Assembly (NCBI RefSeq): GCF_000153185.1
Contig: NZ_CH724149.1
Location: forward strand, 1,089,440 to 1,153,439
Length of the DNA: 64,000 nt
Direction: 5' to 3'
Source of the DNA: Reinekea blandensis MED297
GTDB lineage: Bacteria; Pseudomonadota; Gammaproteobacteria; Pseudomonadales; Natronospirillaceae
Below the pieces are notes generated by a model. That model was not told the origin of the DNA, did not search any database, and was given only the letters and a program-made list of their open reading frames with translations. Positions within the stretch are counted from its first letter, which is position 1, and the number at the start of each line of letters is the position of its first letter. Positions 8,358 through 17,821 of the stretch are shown one piece after another. The translations under genes and the position numbers were made by a program.

Positions 8358-9647
8358 ATGCTAGAAAAACTTTTTAAACTGAAGGAGCACGGAACCACCG
8401 TCCGCACTGAGTTGCTTGCGGGTCTGTCGACCTTCTTAACGATGGCATACATCATTGCTGTAAACCCCGGTATCTTGTCTGAAGCCGGCATGCCGTTCGA
8501 CGCGGTGTTCGTTGCAACCTGTATCGCGGCGGCATTGGGTACGGCCATTATGGGGCTTTGGGCGAACTATCCGGTTGCTCTTGCACCAGGAATGGGCTTA
8601 AACGCCTTTTTCACCTTTGGTGTTGTGCTCGGAATGGGGCAGAGCTGGCAAGTGGCTCTGGGCTGTGTGTTCTGGTCTGGTATCGTCTTTTTCCTGATGA
8701 GCGCGTTCAAGATCCGCGAGTGGATCATCAACGCGATTCCGGCGTCTCTGAAAACCGGTATCTCTGTCGGTATTGGTCTGTTCCTCGCGATCATTGGTCT
8801 GCAGAATGCGGGTATTGTTGTCGATGATCCGGCCACACTGGTTGCTCTGGGTGATGTGACCTCATTGCCGGTGATTCTGACTTTTGTCGGCTTTGTTCTG
8901 ATTACTGCCTTGCATCAGCGCGGCGTGATCGGTTCTGTTGTCATCGGTATGGCGGTCGTTACCATCATTGGTGCTTTGTTTGGTCTGGTTCAGTTCAACG
9001 GTGTTGCCAAAATGCCAACAGGGTTGAGCGCCACCTTCTTTCAACTCGACATCATGGGTGCGCTGGAAGCCGGCTTGTATGCGGTGATTTTTGCGTTCCT
9101 GTTTGTAGACCTGTTTGATACGTCCGGAACCCTGGTTGCAGTGGCACAAAAAGGCAATCTGGTTGATAAGGATGGCAAACTGCCACGCCTGGGTCGAGCG
9201 CTGATGGCCGACAGCACCGCCTCTGTTGCGGGTTCACTGTTGGGTACTTCGACGACAACGTCGTACATCGAAAGCGGCGCGGGTATTGCTGTTGGTGGCC
9301 GCACGGGTCTGACGGCGCTGACCGCCTCGGCTCTGTTCCTGCTGGCCTTGTTCTTCTCGCCGCTGGCACAGATGATTCCGGTCTTTGCTACGTCTGCAGC
9401 GCTGATTTTCGTAGCGGTCTTGATGGTTTCTACCATCACGAATGTTGCCTGGGATGATTTGACGGAATCTGCTCCGGTTGTCATTACGGCGGTTATGATG
9501 CCGCTGACTTACTCGATCGCTGAAGGCATTGCGATTGGCTTTTTAACCTACGCGGCCGTAAAACTGGTCTCTGGTAAAGGTCGTGACGTCAATATCAGCG
9601 TATATGTTATCGCAGCGCTGGCGCTGTTGAAGTATATTTGGCTCTGA
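8358..9647 (+). CDS. NCS2/AzgA family purine (guanine/hypoxanthine/adenine) permease
   Basis: The product has 429 residues and is very hydrophobic, with about 12-14 membrane spans. TELLAGLSTFLTMAYIIAVNP, NYPVALAPGMGLNAFFTF and the block ESGAGIAVGGRTGLTAL define the AzgA branch of the nucleobase:cation symporters (E. coli GhxP, GhxQ, AdeP, AdeQ). The exact purine cannot be read from sequence. A frame opens at 8331, but ATG 8358 (MLEKLFKLKEHGTT) matches the usual N-terminus. It is followed 61 bp later by apt, the enzyme that would convert imported adenine to AMP, which supports a purine salvage unit. Confidence 0.9.
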   Translation: MLEKLFKLKEHGTTVRTELLAGLSTFLTMAYIIAVNPGILSEAGMPFDAVFVATCIAAALGTAIMGLWANYPVALAPGMGLNAFFTFGVVLGMGQSWQVALGCVFWSGIVFFLMSAFKIREWIINAIPASLKTGISVGIGLFLAIIGLQNAGIVVDDPATLVALGDVTSLPVILTFVGFVLITALHQRGVIGSVVIGMAVVTIIGALFGLVQFNGVAKMPTGLSATFFQLDIMGALEAGLYAVIFAFLFVDLFDTSGTLVAVAQKGNLVDKDGKLPRLGRALMADSTASVAGSLLGTSTTTSYIESGAGIAVGGRTGLTALTASALFLLALFFSPLAQMIPVFATSAALIFVAVLMVSTITNVAWDDLTESAPVVITAVMMPLTYSIAEGIAIGFLTYAAVKLVSGKGRDVNISVYVIAALALLKYIWL

Positions 9648-9670
9648 TTTTTAAGCCACAGACAGAGCAG

Positions 9671-9689
9671 GCCGGAATCATCCGGCTTT
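9671..9689 (+). terminator. weak hairpin between permease and apt
   Basis: GCCGGA, loop ATCA and TCCGGC form a 6-bp stem followed by only TTT. It could act as a partial terminator or mRNA-stabilising hairpin between the two genes. Confidence 0.35.
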
Positions 9690-9708
9690 GCTCTCTATCA
9701 GGACCTCT

Positions 9709-10239
9709 ATGTTTGATCCAAAACCCTTTATCCGTACCGTACCGGACTGGCCAAAAGCCGGTGTTCAATTCCGCGATATTACTACCTTACTTTCCGACCC
9801 TAAGGTCTTCCGACAGTTGATTGATGCGTTTGTCCATCAGTATTTCGATGTCGAGTTTGATGCGGTCGTGGGTATTGATGCGCGAGGATTCATTTTGGGC
9901 GCGCCCATCGCTTATGAGCTGAACAAAGCTTTTATCCCGGTGCGCAAGAAAGGCAAGTTACCTTTTGATACCTATGAAGAATCTTATGAATTGGAGTACG
10001 GCAGTGCCGAAGTGCAGATCCATGCAGATGCACTGGCGCCTGGCCAGAAAGTGCTGGTCATTGACGATTTAATCGCAACGGGCGGTACCTTGGAGGCCGC
10101 CTGTAAGCTGGTCACCCGCTCTGGTGCTCAGATTGTCGACTGTGCCGCGATCATCGATCTTCCGGATTTGGGCGGCAGTCGTCGTATGCGAGAGCTCGGG
10201 CACTCCGTTTTCGCGTTATGTGAGTATGAAGGGGATTAA
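9709..10239 (+). CDS. apt: adenine phosphoribosyltransferase
   Basis: The 176-residue product makes AMP from adenine and [23 protein letters not shown] is the typical Apt N-terminus. [17 protein letters not shown] and the RKKGKLP loop follow, and the PRPP-binding motif [16 protein letters not shown] lies at residues 115-130. The longer frame opening at 9688 (MLSIRTS) is not supported by the family; ATG 9709 (MFDPKPF) is used, with a modest AGGA upstream. It stands directly downstream of a purine permease. A short hairpin spans its stop codon, followed by a T-run at 10256, a possible weak terminator. Confidence 0.95.
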   Translation: MFDPKPFIRTVPDWPKAGVQFRDITTLLSDPKVFRQLIDAFVHQYFDVEFDAVVGIDARGFILGAPIAYELNKAFIPVRKKGKLPFDTYEESYELEYGSAEVQIHADALAPGQKVLVIDDLIATGGTLEAACKLVTRSGAQIVDCAAIIDLPDLGGSRRMRELGHSVFALCEYEGD

Positions 10240-10361
10240 ACTAATCCCTGGTATTGTTTTTTGATACTCTGAGTCTTTCATCGTGCTACGTTTTCTGTGG
10301 CGCTTTTCACCGTAAGATCAGCACAACATACTGCGTGAATGCAAAGACTGACGAGACACGC

Positions 10362-11084
10362 ATGACTCTCAACTCAAGCCGGGGTTCCCCGGCTTTCAAA
10401 AAAACTCTGGCCCTACTTGGTTTTCTGTTGATCGCGCCCGTACCAACTCTCGGGGTTTGGTTCGCAGCATTTGAATCCTCCGATTCGTATGGCGCGGTGT
10501 TATGGGTAGCGGCTAAAGTCTGGCTATTATTTGTGCCGGTGCTCTGGTGGCGATGGGTTCAGAAGCAGCCAATTGCCGTTCCGGCCCCATCCCGGCGAGC
10601 GCTGACCTGGGGCGCAGGCTCCGGTTTTCTGATGGCGGTGGGCATTTTTGGTGCGTATTGGCTGCTGGCCAGGCCGGTCATCGACTTCACCGCATTGGCG
10701 GGGTTGATGGCGAGTTTTTCGCTGGATTCAGTTTGGACCTATCTGGGTTTGGTGGTGTACCTCACCTTGGTGAACAGTCTGGTGGAAGAATATGTGTTCC
10801 GCTGGTTTATGCAGGTGCAACTCAATGCATTGATGCCAGCGATTGCCGCGGCGGCGGGATCGGCCGCAGTGTTTACCTTGCATCATACGGTGGTATTAGC
10901 GGCGTACATTCCCTGGGGGTTCAATGTTTTGGCCAGTCTTGGTATTTTTCTGGGAGCAATGATCTGGTCTTGGATGTATCGAAAGACCGAGAATCTATGG
11001 AGCGCCTATATCAGCCATATCGGCGCTGACATAGGCGTGTTTGCAATTGGTTATCACGTGCTTTTTGTCGCTGGAAGCGCTTAA
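10362..11084 (+). CDS. CPBP family intramembrane glutamic metalloprotease
   Basis: The product has 240 residues with about six to seven membrane spans. It carries the three motifs of the CPBP (Abi/CAAX protease Rce1-like) family: EEYVFR (EExxxR, about residue 141), the HH pair in LHHTVV (about 174) and the histidine of SHIGAD (about 217). The bacterial substrate is unknown; members are linked to membrane stress, bacteriocin immunity or protein maturation. The frame opens at 10254, but the stretch before ATG 10362 does not look like a membrane protein N-terminus. Its stop directly abuts the stop of the convergent cytochrome gene. Confidence 0.82.
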   Translation: MTLNSSRGSPAFKKTLALLGFLLIAPVPTLGVWFAAFESSDSYGAVLWVAAKVWLLFVPVLWWRWVQKQPIAVPAPSRRALTWGAGSGFLMAVGIFGAYWLLARPVIDFTALAGLMASFSLDSVWTYLGLVVYLTLVNSLVEEYVFRWFMQVQLNALMPAIAAAAGSAAVFTLHHTVVLAAYIPWGFNVLASLGIFLGAMIWSWMYRKTENLWSAYISHIGADIGVFAIGYHVLFVAGSA

Positions 11085-11519
11085 TCAGCGAGCGCGGAAC
11101 TTCCGGTGACAACCGCTGCAGTTACTGGATACTTCCCGATACGCGCTGGCAAACGCCTCTTCATTATCGATTTCAGCCAAGTCCATTGCGGCGGTTTCCA
11201 TAGACATGGCGTATTCGCTGAACGTTTCCCAGTCGGACCAGATCGCTTCTTTTGCATCACTGGCATCGCTGGTGCTGCCTTCCGGAAACATCTCCAGAAG
11301 ACTGCTGCCAGAGTGTTCGGCGATGGTATTGGCGCTGTTCATGACGGTTGTCAGGTCAAAATCCGCACGACCGCGAGAAATGGCGACCAGCGGTTTGTTG
11401 GCATCCCCGATGGCGCTCATAGCATCCATACGCTCTTTGACGACCCCGGTCGCGTCGGCATGTGCAAGCACGGCAACGCTGAGCAGCCCAGCGCCAATTA
11501 CAGTTAACGGTTTTTTCAT
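11085..11519 (-). CDS. cytochrome c' / c556-type periplasmic heme protein
   Basis: The 144-residue product starts at MKKPLTVIGAGLLSVAVLAHA, a Sec signal peptide, behind AGGAGAG. The mature part is helical. The heme motif CSGCH is near the C-terminus (about residues 134-138), followed by RKFR. A C-terminal CXXCH after a four-helix bundle, with VKERMDAM and WSDWETF-like helices, is the layout of cytochrome c'/c556. Function is probably electron transfer or NO binding. The frame extends upstream to 11561, but the signal peptide fixes the start at 11519. It is transcribed divergently from ung. Confidence 0.88.
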   Translation of the reverse strand: MKKPLTVIGAGLLSVAVLAHADATGVVKERMDAMSAIGDANKPLVAISRGRADFDLTTVMNSANTIAEHSGSSLLEMFPEGSTSDASDAKEAIWSDWETFSEYAMSMETAAMDLAEIDNEEAFASAYREVSSNCSGCHRKFRAR

Positions 11520-11688
11520 TGGTATACTCTCTCCTTTGCTGACTTTGTCAGTGTAAAGCACGGTCTGTCGACAAGTCAGTCTTTGCGAATTGTTTGCAAC
11601 AACAGACCCAGTAAAGCAATTCTCGCACCGTTGGCCGGTCAGATTATTGATAGAATCGTCAAACCCGTTTCTCAGGAGCCGACTTTAC

Positions 11689-12390
11689 GTGATTTTTAAT
11701 ACCTTGACCTCTCAACATTGGCAAACTGAACTGCGGACGCGTGTCGAGCCTGCCGTGTTGCAGGAACTGTCACAGTTTCTGCAACAGCAGATCAATCAGC
11801 AGAAAACCATCTATCCGCCGGAACCCTTATGGTTTGAGGCGCTGAACCGAGTCAGTCCGGATCAGGTGAAGGTCGTCATACTTGGTCAAGACCCTTACCA
11901 CGGCCCCGGCCAGGCACAGGGACTGAGCTTTTCTGTACCGGCAGACCAAACCATACCTCCCAGTCTGCGCAATATCTTCCGTGAACTGTCAACGGATCTG
12001 CAGATTGATAACCACTGCGGTGATTTGACAGTTTGGGCCAAACAGGGGGTCTTGCTGTTAAACACTGTGTTAACCGTGGAAGCCGGACAGCCAAACAGTC
12101 ACGCCGGACAGGGGTGGGAGCGCATTACGGACGCGGTACTCGAAACATTGAATGAACAAGCCCAGCCTATTGTTTTTATGCTCTGGGGGGCTCACGCGCA
12201 GAAAAAGGCAACTCGCCTTAATGAACGCCGCCATTGCATCTTAACCGCACCACACCCGTCACCGCTTTCAGCACATCGGGGATTTTTCGGTTGTGCTCAT
12301 TTCTCTCTTGCCAACCGGTTTTTGACCGATCAAGGCCAAAGCGCCATTGATTGGCGGACCGGTGAAACTTCGCAGCCATCGTTGTTTTAA
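11689..12390 (+). CDS. ung: uracil-DNA glycosylase, family 1
   Basis: The 233-residue product removes uracil from DNA at the start of base excision repair. It holds the water-activating motif GQDPYHGPGQAQGLSFSV (catalytic Asp about residue 67), the PPSLRNIF loop, LLLNTVLTVE and the HPSPLSAHRGFFGC motif (His about residue 188). A frame is open from 11590, but the GTG at 11689 has CAGGAG ten bases upstream and gives the normal family length. The C-terminus (RTGETSQPSLF) resembles other Ung ends. It appears to be a single-gene unit. Confidence 0.95.
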   Translation: MIFNTLTSQHWQTELRTRVEPAVLQELSQFLQQQINQQKTIYPPEPLWFEALNRVSPDQVKVVILGQDPYHGPGQAQGLSFSVPADQTIPPSLRNIFRELSTDLQIDNHCGDLTVWAKQGVLLLNTVLTVEAGQPNSHAGQGWERITDAVLETLNEQAQPIVFMLWGAHAQKKATRLNERRHCILTAPHPSPLSAHRGFFGCAHFSLANRFLTDQGQSAIDWRTGETSQPSLF

Positions 12391-12711
12391 AATCGGGATT
12401 CTTAACCTGAACATAAGCTGACGCGCTCAAACATTTAATGTAAATACTGCGGCAAAGAACCAACCAGTGAACTAAGCTGCACGTATATCGTCAGGGAGCG
12501 TAAGACGGACCGGGCAGGGTATAACCCTATGGCGGATTCAAAAAATCGCGGGGTTGAAAGACGGTTTAATCAGCTGTTTCAGCCCCGAATAATAGCGGTC
12601 TGTTGTTTGAGTGATGTCGCCATTTCAAGACGAACTGACGCGTCTGCATGACACATCACAGAAGTGCGTTTCTTTTTGCTATCACTCTGATTGGGATCGT
12701 TTTTTTTAAAG
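12391..12711 (+). promoter_or_regulatory. upstream control region of the prkA operon
   Basis: This 320-bp stretch between ung and the prkA promoter has no gene. Sigma-54 promoters need an activator bound 80-200 bp upstream. I could not identify a clear NtrC-type or other enhancer palindrome by eye, but this is where it should be. Confidence 0.4.
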
Positions 12712-12727
12712 TGGCACAAAGCATGCT
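12712..12727 (+). promoter_or_regulatory. sigma-54 (RpoN) promoter of prkA-yeaH-spoVR
   Basis: TGGCAC followed by AAAGC and ATGCT gives GG and GC elements exactly 12 bp apart, as in the -24/-12 sigma-54 consensus (TGGCAC-N5-TTGCA). It lies 55 bp before the prkA start, with an expected start site near 12738. In E. coli, yeaGH is a known sigma-54 target, so family knowledge agrees. Confidence 0.8.
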
Positions 12728-12781
12728 CATCCAATAGTTGTCGTCAGTTCCGTGTCACTTGCACATGTTTAGGAGGATCAT

Positions 12782-14704
12782 ATGGATCTGTTTAAGCATT
12801 ATCAGGCGCGCTATGAAACCAAACAGCAGGAAGAGTTTTCACTCGAAGAATACCTAGAACTGTGTAAAGCTGATCCGATGGTTTATGCGACCGCGCCGGA
12901 ACGAATGTTGGCCGCGATCGGCGAGCCAGAAGTCATTGATACGTCAAAAGATTCCCGCCTAAGTCGGATATTTTCCAACAAAGTTATTCGTCGATACCCA
13001 GCGTTTGCCGAGTTTTACGGCATGGAAGAACCCATTGAGCAAATAGTGTCTTACTTCCGACATGCGGCTCAGGGGCTGGAAGAAAAGAAACAGATTCTTT
13101 ATTTATTAGGCCCGGTTGGCGGCGGTAAGTCGTCTCTCGCTGAGCGTTTAAAGCAGCTGATGGAACGGGTTCCGTTTTATGCCATCAAAGGCTCTCCGGT
13201 GTTTGAATCACCCTTGGGGCTGTTTGACCCGGGTGAAGATGCACAGCTTCTCGAAGAAAAATTTGGCATACCACCTCGTTACTTAGGATCGATCATGTCT
13301 CCCTGGGCCGTAAAGCGCTTGCATGATTACGGCGGAGACATCAGCCAGTTTCGGGTCGTTAAACTGTATCCATCCGTCATCGATCAGATTGCCATTGCCA
13401 AAACCGAGCCCGGCGATGAAAACAATCAGGACATATCAGCGTTGGTGGGTAAGGTTGATATCCGGCAGCTAGAAGACTTCCCTCAACACGATCCGGATGC
13501 CTACTCATTTTCAGGCGCCTTGTGTAAAGCTAACCAGGGTTTAATGGAATTTGTCGAGATGTTTAAGGCGCCGATCAAGGTACTGCATCCTCTGCTGACC
13601 GCAACGCAGGAAGGCAACTACAATGCAACCGAAGGCATGAGTGCGATCCCATTCAACGGGACAGTGCTTGCGCACTCAAATGAATCGGAGTGGCAGCAGT
13701 TCCGAAATAATCGGAACAACGAAGCATTTCTCGATCGGGTATACATCGTTAAGGTGCCGTATTGTCTGCGAGTCACCGAGGAAGTGAATATTTATAAGAA
13801 GTTACTGGAAAACAGCTCGCTCAGACAATCCCCTTGTGCGCCGGATACACTGCGCATGTTGGCACAGTTCAGCGTCCTGTCCCGACTGAACATGCCGGAA
13901 AACTCCAACCTGTATTCTAAAATGCGCATCTATGATGGCGAAAATCTCAAAGACACCGACCCTAAAGCCAAGACCATGCAGGAATACCGAGATGCGGCTG
14001 GGGTTAACGAAGGGATGGACGGCCTGTCGACACGATTTGCGTTTAAAATTCTTTCTAAGGTTTTTAACTTCGATGCCACTGAGGTCGCGGCCAACCCTGT
14101 GCACCTGTTGTATGTCTTAGAGGAACAGATCGAACAGCAGCAGTTTCCGCAGGAAACGCATGATCGTTATCTGGCCCACCTTAAAGAGTATCTGGCGCCA
14201 CGCTATGTCGAGTTTATCGGCAAGGAAATACAAACGGCTTATCTGGAATCTTATTCGGAATATGGGCAAAACATCTTTGACCGTTATGTGACCTATGCTG
14301 ATTTTTGGATTCAGGATCAGGAATATCGTGATCCCGAAACCGGTGAGATTCTGAATCGTTCAGCACTGAATGATGAGTTGGAGAAAATCGAGAAACCTGC
14401 TGGGATTTCCAATCCGAAAGACTTCCGCAACGAAATTGTGAACTTTGTATTGCGTGCCCGGGCGAACAACGAAGGGCGTAACCCGAACTGGCAGAGTTAC
14501 GAAAAGCTACGCGCGGTTATCGAAAAGAAAATGTTCTCCAATACCGAAGATCTGCTTCCGGTCATTTCTTATGCCGCGAAGTCATCTGCCTCGGATGAGA
14601 AAAAGCATGAGGACTTTGTCCGTCGGATGGTTGATCGAGGCTACACCGAGAAGCAGGTGCGCCTCTTGAGTGAGTGGTATCTTCGCGTTCGCAAATCGTC
14701 ATAG
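12782..14704 (+). CDS. prkA: PrkA family serine protein kinase / AAA+ ATPase (YeaG)
   Basis: The 640-residue product matches PrkA/YeaG in full length. The N-terminal AAA-like domain has Walker A GPVGGGKSSLAERL (about residue 109), IRRYPAFAEFYGME and the GTVLAHSNESEW block. The C-terminal part is the PrkA kinase-like domain. In enterobacteria YeaG acts with YeaH in responses to nitrogen starvation and stationary phase. Some workers regard PrkA as a AAA+ protease rather than a kinase. The start has an excellent AGGAGG and sits behind a sigma-54 promoter. It is the first gene of a three-gene operon, with yeaH 13 bp downstream. Confidence 0.95.
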   Translation: MDLFKHYQARYETKQQEEFSLEEYLELCKADPMVYATAPERMLAAIGEPEVIDTSKDSRLSRIFSNKVIRRYPAFAEFYGMEEPIEQIVSYFRHAAQGLEEKKQILYLLGPVGGGKSSLAERLKQLMERVPFYAIKGSPVFESPLGLFDPGEDAQLLEEKFGIPPRYLGSIMSPWAVKRLHDYGGDISQFRVVKLYPSVIDQIAIAKTEPGDENNQDISALVGKVDIRQLEDFPQHDPDAYSFSGALCKANQGLMEFVEMFKAPIKVLHPLLTATQEGNYNATEGMSAIPFNGTVLAHSNESEWQQFRNNRNNEAFLDRVYIVKVPYCLRVTEEVNIYKKLLENSSLRQSPCAPDTLRMLAQFSVLSRLNMPENSNLYSKMRIYDGENLKDTDPKAKTMQEYRDAAGVNEGMDGLSTRFAFKILSKVFNFDATEVAANPVHLLYVLEEQIEQQQFPQETHDRYLAHLKEYLAPRYVEFIGKEIQTAYLESYSEYGQNIFDRYVTYADFWIQDQEYRDPETGEILNRSALNDELEKIEKPAGISNPKDFRNEIVNFVLRARANNEGRNPNWQSYEKLRAVIEKKMFSNTEDLLPVISYAAKSSASDEKKHEDFVRRMVDRGYTEKQVRLLSEWYLRVRKSS

Positions 14705-14717
14705 AAGGTGACGAATA

Positions 14718-16001
14718 ATGATGAACTCTTATGTCATTGACCGTCGGCTTAACGGCAAAAATAAAAGTGCCGTTAACCGTCGGCGGTTTCTCGAACGTTA
14801 TAAAAAGCATATTAAACGAGCGGTCAACGATGCTGTTAATAAGCGATCGATTACCGATATGGAGCATGGCGAATCGATTTCTATTCCGTCGGAAGACATT
14901 CGGGAACCATCCTTCGGGCATGGTCAGGGTGGTCGTCGTACCATTGTTAACCCGGGTAACAAAGAGTTTGTCAGTGGCGACCGGATCGCCAAGCCTCAGG
15001 GCGGCAGCGGACAAGGCGGCGGTGATGGGCAAGCCTCAGACAGCGGGGAGGGGATGGATGATTTTACCTTTTCTATTACTCAGGATGAGTTTCTTGAGTT
15101 TCTTTTTGAAGACTTAGAGTTACCAAACCTGGTTCGCAAAGACCTCAAATCAATGGATGATTTTGTTTACCGTCATGCTGGTTATACCAATACCGGTGTG
15201 CCGGCAAAAATCAACGTTGTTCGATCTCTGAAAAATGCACATGCCCGACGAATTGCACTCAGCGGTAAATCACGTCGACGGTTGAAAGAAGTCATACGAC
15301 TGCTGGCGGAGGAAGAGGAGAAAGACTCGGCACTGAGAAGTACGGCTCTGATTGATGAGCTGCTCGAAGAGAAGCTCAAGCTTGAAACGAAGATCGGGCG
15401 GTTACCATTCATTGATGACTTCGACCTTCGGTATAATCTCAGCGCCAAGGAACCGATGCCAAGCAATGCGGCGGTTATGTTTTGTCTGATGGATGTCTCG
15501 GGGTCGATGACGCAGGCAACTAAAGACATTGCCAAACGATTTTTCCTGTTGCTGTATATGTTTCTGCGTCGGAACTACGAGAAAATTGATGTGGTCTTTA
15601 TCCGGCACCACACCAGCGCTAAAGAGGTCGACGAAGAAGAGTTCTTTTACAGTCGGGAGACCGGTGGCACCATTGTGTCTTCGGCTTTGCGCATGATGGA
15701 TGACATTGTCCGTGAACGATATCCGACCAGTGCCTGGAACATCTATGCCGCACAAGCATCGGATGGCGATAACTGGAACGACGATTCACCGATCTGCCAG
15801 AAACTGCTGGAACAGAGCATTCTGCCAAGTGTTCAGTATTTCTCCTACATAGAGATTACACCACGTGATCATCAGGCGTTGTGGCATGCCTATGAGAACG
15901 TCCAGGCCTCCTTTCCTAATCAGTTTGCTATGGAACAGATTGTGGATCAGGGGGATATCTATCCGGTCTTCCGACAGTTGTTTCAAAGGAAGGTGACATG
16001 A
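14718..16001 (+). CDS. yeaH: DUF444 / YeaH family protein with von Willebrand A-like domain
   Basis: The 427-residue product has a basic N-terminus ([18 protein letters not shown]). [23 protein letters not shown]-type block and a Gly/Ser-rich linker (about residues 95-112) follow. The C-terminal von Willebrand A-like fold has the metal-site motif DVSGSM (about residue 258), [10 protein letters not shown] (about 314) and ASDGDNW (about 347). This is the standard YeaH partner of PrkA; its biochemical role is unknown. The ATG overlaps nothing upstream (13-bp gap with AAGGTG) and its stop overlaps the spoVR start by 4 bp, implying translational coupling. Two adjacent ATGs make the start uncertain by one to two codons. 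Confidence 0.94.
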   Translation: MMNSYVIDRRLNGKNKSAVNRRRFLERYKKHIKRAVNDAVNKRSITDMEHGESISIPSEDIREPSFGHGQGGRRTIVNPGNKEFVSGDRIAKPQGGSGQGGGDGQASDSGEGMDDFTFSITQDEFLEFLFEDLELPNLVRKDLKSMDDFVYRHAGYTNTGVPAKINVVRSLKNAHARRIALSGKSRRRLKEVIRLLAEEEEKDSALRSTALIDELLEEKLKLETKIGRLPFIDDFDLRYNLSAKEPMPSNAAVMFCLMDVSGSMTQATKDIAKRFFLLLYMFLRRNYEKIDVVFIRHHTSAKEVDEEEFFYSRETGGTIVSSALRMMDDIVRERYPTSAWNIYAAQASDGDNWNDDSPICQKLLEQSILPSVQYFSYIEITPRDHQALWHAYENVQASFPNQFAMEQIVDQGDIYPVFRQLFQRKVT

Positions 16002-17566
16002 GCATAGAGTTAACATCACCTAAAGATCCGCGTCATGAACCGATTACCACGTCCAGTGAATGGACCTTTGAGCGTATTCAGGAATTTGATCGCATTATCG
16101 GTGCCATTGCCCGTGAATATCGATTGGATACCTATCCTAACCAGATTGAGATCATTTCCTCGGAACAGATGATGGACGCTTACTCGTCGGTCGGTATGCC
16201 GGTAGGGTATCATCATTGGTCGTTTGGTAAACAGTTCCTGCAGACGCAGAACAATTACGAACGTGGTTTTATGGGGCTGGCTTATGAGATTGTGATTAAC
16301 TCCAGCCCATGCATTGCTTATTTAATGGAAGAGAACACCATGGCGATGCAGGCTCTGGTGATTGCCCATGCCTGTTATGGGCACAATTCTTTTTTTAAAA
16401 ACAACTATCTGTTTAAAACCTGGACCGATGCGACGGCCATCATCGATTATCTGGTGTTTGCGAAAGACTATGTCGCGCAATGTGAAAATCGATATGGAGT
16501 GGAAGCCGTAGAAAAAATTCTCGATTCCTGTCATGCACTGCAAAATTATGGTGTCGATCGGTACAAGCGCCCGGCGCCCATTTCGGCCGCGGAAGAGCGT
16601 GCTCGTCAGGAAGAGCGTGAACAGTACCTTCAGCAACAGGTGAACCTGCTCTGGCGAACGATTCCTACCGCGCGAGAAGAAGCTGATCAGGTAAAGCGTG
16701 CTCGCTTTCCGGAAGAACCCCAGGAGAATCTGCTTTACTTCATCGAAAAGAATGCGCCCCTGCTGGAGCCTTGGCAACGTGAGTTAGTGCGCATTGTGCG
16801 TAAGATTGCTCAATATTTTTACCCTCAGCGACAAACTCAGGTTATGAACGAAGGGTGGGCGAGCTTTTGGCACTATACGCTGATGAACACCATGTATGAT
16901 CGTGGCTATGTGAATGAAGCGTTTATGTTTGAATTTCTCAGCAGTCATTCATCGGTGATTTATCAGCCACCCTACGATTCAAAATATTACTCAGGGATTA
17001 ATCCCTACACCCTCGGGTTTAATATCTATTCTGACCTCAGACGGATGTGTGAACACCCCACCGATGAAGATCGAGAGTGGTTTCCGGAGATCGTCGGCCG
17101 TGACTGGCTGGATACGTTACACTTTGCTATGGAAAACTTTAAAGACGAGTCCTTCATCCAGCAGTATTTATCGCCGAAAGTGATGCGCGATATGAAACTT
17201 TTCTGTGTTTACGATGACCAAGACAGTCCGGAGTACGAAATTAGGGCCATTCACGATGATCCGGGGTATCGGCAGGTACGCAGTGCGCTGGCCGATCAGT
17301 ACAACCTGAGTACCCGTGAACCCAATATTCAGATTGTGGATGTGAATCTGCGCGGTGATCGGTCGTTGACGTTGAAGCATACGCGGCATAACAACATACC
17401 GCTGAACAATGAATGTGAAGAGGTGTTGCGGCATGTTCATCGCTTGTGGGGGTTCGATGTCCGGCTCGAATCCTATGACGGTGATGAGTGTGTAAAACGC
17501 TATCGAATGCCACCAGAAGCGACCAGTGCGGAAGAGCCAAGCCTGGAGCATCTGCGATACGTGTGA
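15998..17566 (+). CDS. SpoVR family protein (YcgB-like)
   Basis: The 522-residue product matches the full-length SpoVR/YcgB family. Typical blocks are [23 protein letters not shown]-like, [24 protein letters not shown]-like, [28 protein letters not shown] and [11 protein letters not shown]. The protein was named for a Bacillus spore-cortex gene, but it is common in non-sporulating bacteria beside prkA and yeaH. Its activity is unknown. Conserved histidines (HACYGHN, WASFWHY) hint at metal binding. It is the last gene of the operon, overlapping yeaH by ATGA. The organism is not expected to form spores. Confidence 0.94.
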   Translation: MSIELTSPKDPRHEPITTSSEWTFERIQEFDRIIGAIAREYRLDTYPNQIEIISSEQMMDAYSSVGMPVGYHHWSFGKQFLQTQNNYERGFMGLAYEIVINSSPCIAYLMEENTMAMQALVIAHACYGHNSFFKNNYLFKTWTDATAIIDYLVFAKDYVAQCENRYGVEAVEKILDSCHALQNYGVDRYKRPAPISAAEERARQEEREQYLQQQVNLLWRTIPTAREEADQVKRARFPEEPQENLLYFIEKNAPLLEPWQRELVRIVRKIAQYFYPQRQTQVMNEGWASFWHYTLMNTMYDRGYVNEAFMFEFLSSHSSVIYQPPYDSKYYSGINPYTLGFNIYSDLRRMCEHPTDEDREWFPEIVGRDWLDTLHFAMENFKDESFIQQYLSPKVMRDMKLFCVYDDQDSPEYEIRAIHDDPGYRQVRSALADQYNLSTREPNIQIVDVNLRGDRSLTLKHTRHNNIPLNNECEEVLRHVHRLWGFDVRLESYDGDECVKRYRMPPEATSAEEPSLEHLRYV

Positions 17567-17604
17567 GTTCCTTGGTATAGTAGAACTGGCTTCAGACCAA
17601 TGGT

Positions 17605-17667
17605 TACCGGTACACTGACCGGTAGGGTCGCTTGATGCACAGCATCTGGACTACCCCGAATGGGGTA
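17605..17667 (+). other. two short palindromes after spoVR
   Basis: TACCGGT / ACCGGTA (17605-17624) and TACCCC-GAAT-GGGGTA (17652-17667) are perfect inverted repeats. Neither is followed by a proper T-run, so they are at best weak or rho-assisted terminators for the spoVR operon. Confidence 0.35.
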
Positions 17668-17711
17668 TTCTGAACAGACCAGAGACAATTACACTAACAA
17701 CATTAAGCAAT

Positions 17712-17818
17712 ACACCGAGTGACAGGGCGCTAAGTGGTCTCCATAAGCCCTTGTCACCTCGCAGTAGCGACAGGGTAGCGATTGGAAACGGCGTTGCCTC
17801 CCGTGTTTGGAAAGGTGA
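17712..17818 (+). promoter_or_regulatory. probable molybdenum cofactor (Moco) riboswitch
   Basis: The leader just before moaA can fold with a long stem, GTGACAGGGC (17719-17728) with GCCCTTGTCAC (17747-17757). A CTCGC...GCGA region and GGAAACGGCG follow, ending in GCCTCCC...GGAAAGGTG next to the start codon. The end pairs the Shine-Dalgarno region with the CCTCCC. This layout and the moaA context resemble the Moco RNA element described upstream of moaA in E. coli and relatives. I matched it from memory, not by covariance model. Confidence 0.62.
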
Positions 17819-17821
17819 ATA

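Noticed and set aside
15998-17566. Reading the SpoVR and PrkA genes as evidence for sporulation
   Set aside because: The prkA-yeaH-spoVR set is common in non-sporulating proteobacteria, and all other genes here are gammaproteobacterial.
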